The position numbers and the translations under genes are program-made. Below, one piece after another: positions 59,927 to 64,000 of a DNA stretch of 64,000 bases. Source of the DNA: Rhodovulum sp. ES.010 (lineage in GTDB: Bacteria > Pseudomonadota > Alphaproteobacteria > Rhodobacterales > Rhodobacteraceae); assembly GCF_900142935.1 (NCBI RefSeq), contig NZ_FSRS01000001.1, forward strand, positions 1,188,001 through 1,252,000, written 5' to 3'. The notes under the pieces were generated by a model. The model did no database searches. It saw only the letters and a program-made list of their open reading frames with translations, and was not told where the DNA came from. Every line of letters begins with the position of its first letter. Within the stretch, counting starts at the first letter, position 1.

Positions 59927-61642
59927 TCACCGCCCGGCCCCGGTCGGGTCGATGATCTCGAACCGCGCCACGTCCACCATGCCGTGATCGGTAACCTTGA
60001 GCGCCGGAATCACCGGCAGGCACAGAAAGGCAAGTTGCAGGAAAGGTTCCTCCAGCGTCACGCCCAGTGACCGTGCCGCGGCCCGCAGGTGGTCGAGCCG
60101 CGCCTCGACCATCTCGAAGGGCTCCAGGCTCATCAGCCCGGCGACCGGCAGCGGCAGTTCGGCCAGGACCGTGCCCTGCCCGGCCACCACGAAGCCGCCC
60201 TCGATCTCGGTCAGGCGCGTCGCGGCCCGCGCCATGTCCTCGTCGGACGCCCCCACCACCACGATGTTGTGGTGGTCGTGGCAAACTGTCGAGGCGATGG
60301 CCCCCTCACGCATGCCGAAGCCGCGCACGAAGCCCACCGCGACGTTCCCGTTCCGCCCGTGCCGCTCCACCACCGCGATCTTGGCCAGGTCGCGGGCGGG
60401 ATCGGCGCGCTTCTCGCCGTCCTCGGGCACGATGTCCTCGACCAGATGCTCGGTCAGGATCCGGCCCTCGACGATGCCGATCACGTGGGTTTCGGCGGTG
60501 TTCGAGGCCGCGCGGAAGCTCTGGGGCGTGATCGGCGGCGCCTTGACCGAGCCCCGCCCCACCGGCGCGACCGGCGCGCGCGCGCCGAACGCCGCGTCGT
60601 CGACCTCGCGCCCGCCCGCGATCACCAGTTCGGCCCGGCACTCGCCCAGGTCGGCAAGCGCCACGATATCGGCCCGCCGTCCCGGCGCGACAAGGCCCCG
60701 GTCCTTCAGCCCGAACGCCTCGGCCGCCGACAGCGAGGCCGCGCGGTACACCGACAGCGGGTCGCTGCCCTCGGCGATCATCCAGCGGATCATGTGGTCG
60801 AGATGGCCGAACTCGGCGATATCCAGCGGGTTCCGGTCGTCGGTGCACAGGCACATGTAGGGCGCGGTGCGCTCGGTCAGCAGCGGACGCAGCGCCGCCA
60901 TGTCTTTCGACACCGACCCCTCGCGGATCAGCACCCGCATCCCCCGTTGCAGCTTCTCCTTCGCCTCTTCGGCACTCGTCGCCTCATGCTCGGTGCGGAT
61001 GCCGGCGGCGATATAGGCGTTGAGGTCCCGCCCCGACAGAAGCGGCGCATGCCCGTCGATATGCCGCCCCCGGAACGCCTCCAGCTTGGCTAGGACGCCC
61101 GGGTCGCCCGCGAGCACGCCGGGATAGTTCATCATCTCGGCCAGGCCGATCACCCGCGGATGGTCCATCAGCCGGGCGAGGTCGTCAGCCTCGATCCGCG
61201 CGCCCGCGGTTTCCATCTCCGTCGAGGGCACGCAGGAGGACAGGTTCACCCGGATGTCCATCACCGTGCGGGCGGAGGCATCAAGGAAGAATTCGATCCC
61301 CGGAACGCCCACCACGTTGGCGATCTCGTGCGGGTCGCAGATCGCGGTGGTCACGCCGCGCGGGCAGACGCAACGGTCGAACTCGAAGGGCGTGACGAGC
61401 GAGCTTTCGATATGCAGATGCGTGTCGATGAAGCCCGGCACCAACGTCAGGCCCGCGACATCGATCACCTCGCGCCCGTCGTAGTCGGCGCCGATGCCCA
61501 CGATGGTCTCGCCGCAGATCGCCACGTCGCCAGGCACGGTCTCGCCGGTGACGAGATCGAGCACTGCCCCGCCTTTCAGGACGAGGTCGGCCGGCGCCGC
61601 GCCGCGCCCCTGCTGGATCAGATCGGCGAGCGGTCGGGGCAT
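59927..61642 (-). CDS. ade: Adenine deaminase
   Basis: Amidohydrolase converting adenine to hypoxanthine. 571 residues from ATG 61642 with GGAGAGGAGAAG upstream (an ORF extension to 61699 is disregarded). Metal-binding motif [12 protein letters not shown] near residues 68-79, [21 protein letters not shown], and a C-terminal adenine-deaminase domain with [22 protein letters not shown]. The length fits the bacterial ade/yicP group. The purine base produced feeds salvage or catabolism. Monocistronic, divergent from the membrane protein. Confidence 0.96.
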   Translation of the reverse strand: MPRPLADLIQQGRGAAPADLVLKGGAVLDLVTGETVPGDVAICGETIVGIGADYDGREVIDVAGLTLVPGFIDTHLHIESSLVTPFEFDRCVCPRGVTTAICDPHEIANVVGVPGIEFFLDASARTVMDIRVNLSSCVPSTEMETAGARIEADDLARLMDHPRVIGLAEMMNYPGVLAGDPGVLAKLEAFRGRHIDGHAPLLSGRDLNAYIAAGIRTEHEATSAEEAKEKLQRGMRVLIREGSVSKDMAALRPLLTERTAPYMCLCTDDRNPLDIAEFGHLDHMIRWMIAEGSDPLSVYRAASLSAAEAFGLKDRGLVAPGRRADIVALADLGECRAELVIAGGREVDDAAFGARAPVAPVGRGSVKAPPITPQSFRAASNTAETHVIGIVEGRILTEHLVEDIVPEDGEKRADPARDLAKIAVVERHGRNGNVAVGFVRGFGMREGAIASTVCHDHHNIVVVGASDEDMARAATRLTEIEGGFVVAGQGTVLAELPLPVAGLMSLEPFEMVEARLDHLRAAARSLGVTLEEPFLQLAFLCLPVIPALKVTDHGMVDVARFEIIDPTGAGR

Positions 61643-61887
61643 GGAACTTCTCCTCTCCGTTGAGTTGTCCCGACAGTTGCAGGCGGGCATGACCGGCACA
61701 AGACGGGAACGCGCCGCCCGGCATCTCCCGGTGCGTGCCGGCCCTTGCGGATTTGACGCCTGTCCTGCGCGAATCGTATCGTTCCCGCGACGATGAACGA
61801 GGCGGTCCGCAGGCGCCGGCCAAGCGGCGGTTCCCCAAACGTCGCATGGTTTCGATATGGCCGACGCGGGCCGGGCGTGTTCCAGGA

Positions 61888-62748
61888 ATGTCTGACCAGC
61901 TCTACGACATGTCCACGGTGGCAGAGGTTCTCCTGGCCGACATGACGATCTTCGCTTCGGTCTTCGGCTTCTTCCGCTTCGTGGATGGAATCATCAGCCC
62001 GGCGCTGAAGCGTGATCATGCGGCCATGATCCGCCGGGCAGCCGATGGCCTGTCCCTCGAGATGGCCAGCTGGCTTGACACGTCCCCGCGCGTGATGGAC
62101 GGCTTCTTCGGACCGCGCCTCGTCTCGTCGCGGGCGCTGATCCGCACCGGCCTTGTCTCGGTCACGCTGTGCCTGATCATCACGTTGATTGCATCGCTGA
62201 CGATCGGTCATGTTGCAGACTGGGACGACGCGTGGATCGCCTTTCCGCTGATGCTGCTCCTTGTGAACGTTCCGGCCGACCTGTTGTTCGTTCTGAAATC
62301 GCGCCTTCTGCTCCGGCACCTCGCCCCCCGGGGCAGGGTCGCCTTCGTGCTGCTGCTCCTGCTCGATATCGCGCTCACCGTCGCCCTGTTTCTCGCCGTG
62401 CTGGTCGGCGCTTCGCTGGTGATGTTCGTTGTCCGATACGTGCTTTCGGGCGAGGCCCCGGACATCGACAGGGTCCTCTCCCTTCCGCTCCACCGGCTCG
62501 TCAGCCTGCGCGCGGATCCGGACGTGGCGATGGGCGTATTCTTCTACACCACCTTTTTCACGACCGCATGGACGACCGTTTTCGTCCTCGGGGGGATCGC
62601 GGTTCACGCGGCCCGGTTCGCGAGGTTCTCGGTGGCGTATCTGCTGGACATCGACGGCAAGCCTATGACGTCGATTGGCGTGCTTGGCGGGTCGATCGCC
62701 TGTCTCGCTGTCTGGCTCTATGGCGCGGGAAGGGCGCTTCTGGCCTGA
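61888..62748 (+). CDS. Multi-pass membrane protein, unknown function
   Basis: 286 residues from ATG 61888 (AGGA just upstream, tight spacing); the longer frame from 61735 overlaps the ade promoter region and is less likely. Polar N-terminus [16 protein letters not shown], then about five hydrophobic stretches: [71 protein letters not shown] and [14 protein letters not shown]. No named family recognised. Gene start is uncertain. Confidence 0.6.
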   Translation: MSDQLYDMSTVAEVLLADMTIFASVFGFFRFVDGIISPALKRDHAAMIRRAADGLSLEMASWLDTSPRVMDGFFGPRLVSSRALIRTGLVSVTLCLIITLIASLTIGHVADWDDAWIAFPLMLLLVNVPADLLFVLKSRLLLRHLAPRGRVAFVLLLLLDIALTVALFLAVLVGASLVMFVVRYVLSGEAPDIDRVLSLPLHRLVSLRADPDVAMGVFFYTTFFTTAWTTVFVLGGIAVHAARFARFSVAYLLDIDGKPMTSIGVLGGSIACLAVWLYGAGRALLA

Positions 62749-62814
62749 AAGACCAACCGATGGCAGCTCCAGCTCTTGCGACGGGCCGCATCCCACACCC
62801 TGCCCTAGGGCCGG

Positions 62815-62890
62815 TGGTGGGCGATGAGAGACTCGAACTCCCGACATCCTCGGTGTAAACGAGGCGCTCTACCGGCTGAGCTAATCGCCC
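62815..62890 (-). tRNA. tRNA-Val (anticodon TAC)
   Basis: 76 bases with encoded CCA. Acceptor GGGCGAT/ATCGCCC, anticodon stem CCTCG/CGAGG with loop TTTACAC (anticodon TAC), T arm GAGTTCGAGTCTC. Reads GUA/GUG valine codons. Confidence 0.96.
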
Positions 62891-63059
62891 GGTGACCGCG
62901 ATTTAGACTGTCGACGGGCCGGGCCGCAAGCCCCCTTGGCGCGCTGCGAGGGGGCAAGATACCCGTCGGTCAACCTGAAATTAACGGTCCTGACCTTTCC
63001 TTGGTGATGCCCCATTCCTGCCACGCCGGCGATGGAAAATGGGCAAAAGGAGTTGTGCC

Positions 63060-63263
63060 ATGGCCATTGCGATCGTGTTGTGTTCCATCCTGACCGGGGG
63101 CCTGTCCGCCGGCACCGCGGCGCTGATGCTCGAAACCGGCTTTCTCGGGTCGCTTCTCGCCTACTGGCTTGGCGGCATGTCCGGCGCCTTCGTCCTGATC
63201 CTCTGGGCCGCCCTGCGCCCCGAGAGCGACACCTGCCCCGCACCGCTGCCGGTCCGCGCCTGA
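63060..63263 (+). CDS. Small membrane protein, unknown function
   Basis: 67 residues from ATG 63060 with a clear AAGGAG site. Begins MAIAIVLCSILTGGLSAGTA, then two hydrophobic segments (about 3-25 and 30-52) joined by a short loop, and a polar tail ending CPAPLPVRA. Glycine/alanine-rich helices suggest close packing or oligomerisation. Lies between two tRNA-Val genes on the opposite strand. No homologue family recognised, but ribosome site and coding pattern support a real gene. Confidence 0.6.
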   Translation: MAIAIVLCSILTGGLSAGTAALMLETGFLGSLLAYWLGGMSGAFVLILWAALRPESDTCPAPLPVRA

Positions 63264-63562
63264 TCGTCGCCAAAGGACACGCCCTCAAGGGGCGCGGCGC
63301 GACCTGAAGCTGCGCCTTCCCGGGCGTCCAGCGCGGCGGTCGCCTGGGCGCCCCGTCGCGGCGCCTGGACCGCGGTACCAACTCCCGGTCCCATCGCCCC
63401 CGCCGCCATAGCGTAAGAACCGTAGCTCCCCGACTGTCAGGGGGACAGGATCACGGCCGGGCTCCGCCGCGTAGATGCCATGATGCGCGTCTTCTTACGG
63501 TGGCCGCGCCTGCAGGATGCCGCCTTTCCTCGAATAGGGTGGAAGGCATTCGAGGGGCAGGA
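63264..63562. other. Intergenic region with dyad downstream of tRNA-Val(CAC)
   Basis: About 300 bp without a supportable gene. CCTCGAAT (63528-63535) and ATTCGAGG (63548-63555) form an 8-bp inverted repeat with a 12-base spacer, lying just past the 3' end of the minus-strand tRNA-Val(CAC); on that strand it is followed by AAAGG, so it is not a classical terminator. It may be a processing or termination signal. Nothing else stands out. Confidence 0.4.
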
Positions 63563-63637
63563 TGGTGGGTGATGAGAGATTCGAACTCCCGACATCTTCG
63601 ATGTGAACGAAGCGCTCTACCACTGAGCTAATCACCC
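63563..63637 (-). tRNA. tRNA-Val (anticodon CAC)
   Basis: 75 bases with encoded CCA. Acceptor GGGTGAT/ATCACCC, anticodon stem CTTCG/CGAAG with loop TTCACAT (anticodon CAC), T arm GAGTTCGAATCTC. The D arm is one base shorter than in the TAC isoacceptor 670 bp away, with which it shares most of the T and anticodon-flanking sequence. Confidence 0.95.
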
Positions 63638-63853
63638 TTGGGACGACCTGATAGCCGCTCGTGCAGCGGGCCGCAAGGCCCCGAACGCTTCAGATTGCAC
63701 CTGAAGGCGACAGGACCTGCGGATCGCCTTTCCCACGCGGGCCGGCTTCCGCCCCGAGGGCCGCGGGTCGATGCCGGCCCCGGTCCGAAGCGCCGAGGAT
63801 ACCAGCGGAAAACCCCGATTCGTTCGGCCCGGGCACCTTCGCGCGCCGCCGCC

Positions 63854-63890
63854 GGGAAAAGAAAAGGGCGCGCCGCGACGGCGCGCCCTT
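63854..63890 (-). terminator. Rho-independent terminator for the gene entering from the right
   Basis: Perfect 10-bp stem AAGGGCGCGC / GCGCGCCCTT (63864-63873 and 63881-63890) with a 7-base loop, followed on the minus strand by TTTCTTTTCC. It lies 25 bp after the stop codon at 63916-63918. A strong, typical terminator. Confidence 0.88.
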
Positions 63891-63915
63891 GATCTTGTCG
63901 CGGTGTCGTCCTGCG

Positions 63916-64000
63916 TCAGTGCGCGACTTGGCCCGCCGCCTCTTCGCCCGAAGCCGAAGACGCCGCCTGGGCCGCCGCCTCCTCGGCCGCCTCGTCCCAG
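63916..64000 (-). CDS. 3' end of an unidentified gene (partial)
   Basis: Only the last 27 codons are inside the window, reading WDEAAEEAAAQAASSASGEE and AAGQVAH before TGA. The stretch is alanine/glutamate-rich and low in complexity, typical of a disordered C-terminal tail, so the protein cannot be identified. The frame is supported by the strong same-strand terminator 25 bp beyond the stop codon and by the codon bias. Confidence 0.6.
   Translation of the reverse strand, partial: WDEAAEEAAAQAASSASGEEAAGQVAH

Overview
This 64 kb window is GC-rich chromosomal DNA from an alphaproteobacterium, most probably of the order Rhodobacterales. Pointers are a 407-residue C4-pathway 5-aminolevulinate synthase, a ccmABCD-G cytochrome c cluster in the order known from Rhodobacter (helABCDX) with a 52-residue ccmD, an FnrL-type box upstream of hemA, the TPR-bamB-der and yajC-secD-secF blocks, and the codon bias. 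Coding density is high, genes often overlap by ATGA, and no transposase, integrase, phage gene or CRISPR array is visible. Most of the window looks like core genome.

Layout. 1-5600: a frameshifted DNA polymerase X gene, a chemoreceptor, a small membrane protein and the remnant of a MarR regulator. 5658-8942: homogentisate (tyrosine) degradation genes hmgA, a FAH-family hydrolase and an unusual metallo-beta-lactamase-fold protein. 8939-10960: late cobalamin synthesis genes cobS and cobC, preceded by an unknown 124-residue gene, all behind a minus-strand cobalamin riboswitch. Divergent from these is the B12-dependent metH (11124-14876). 15-18.6 kb: a DUF1223 protein and aconitase. 18.9-21.7 kb: ccmA-B-C-D-G. 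21.9-25.3 kb: a Mth938-like gene, secF, secD and yajC. 25.5-28.3 kb: a secreted serine protease, serS and a TspO-like membrane protein. 28.6-32.1 kb: der, bamB and a TPR/YfgM-like gene. 32.4-37.2 kb: an RND efflux adaptor and pump. 37.3-42.9 kb: a two-component pair directly followed by pqqABCDE.

42.9-56.7 kb carries an Atm1-type ABC exporter, a LysM protein, a LOG-family protein, RarD, an aminotransferase, an M48 protease with two tandem DsbA-like proteins, a threonine aldolase, ispG, a RodZ-like protein and hemA. 57-64 kb carries a secreted repeat protein, an M20 peptidase, two identical tRNA-Asp genes, adenine deaminase, membrane proteins, two tRNA-Val genes and the 3' end of an unidentified gene.

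Functional links. The ccm cluster, hemA and the oxidoreductase-like envelope proteins serve haem and cytochrome c biogenesis. secDF-yajC, bamB, the TPR protein and the M48 protease serve envelope protein export and assembly. Cobalamin supply (cobS/cobC under a riboswitch) lies next to a major cobalamin consumer (metH). PQQ is made here, but no PQQ-dependent dehydrogenase is in the window, so its user and the target of the upstream sensor kinase lie elsewhere or are inferred only.

The items most worth a second look are the riboswitch-linked unknown gene, the two independent frameshifts in polX (one an exact 7-bp tandem duplication), the eroded MarR regulator whose putative operator survives, the metal-site variant MBL protein, the two-component system abutting pqqA, the enlarged RND pump and two possible very short membrane peptides.
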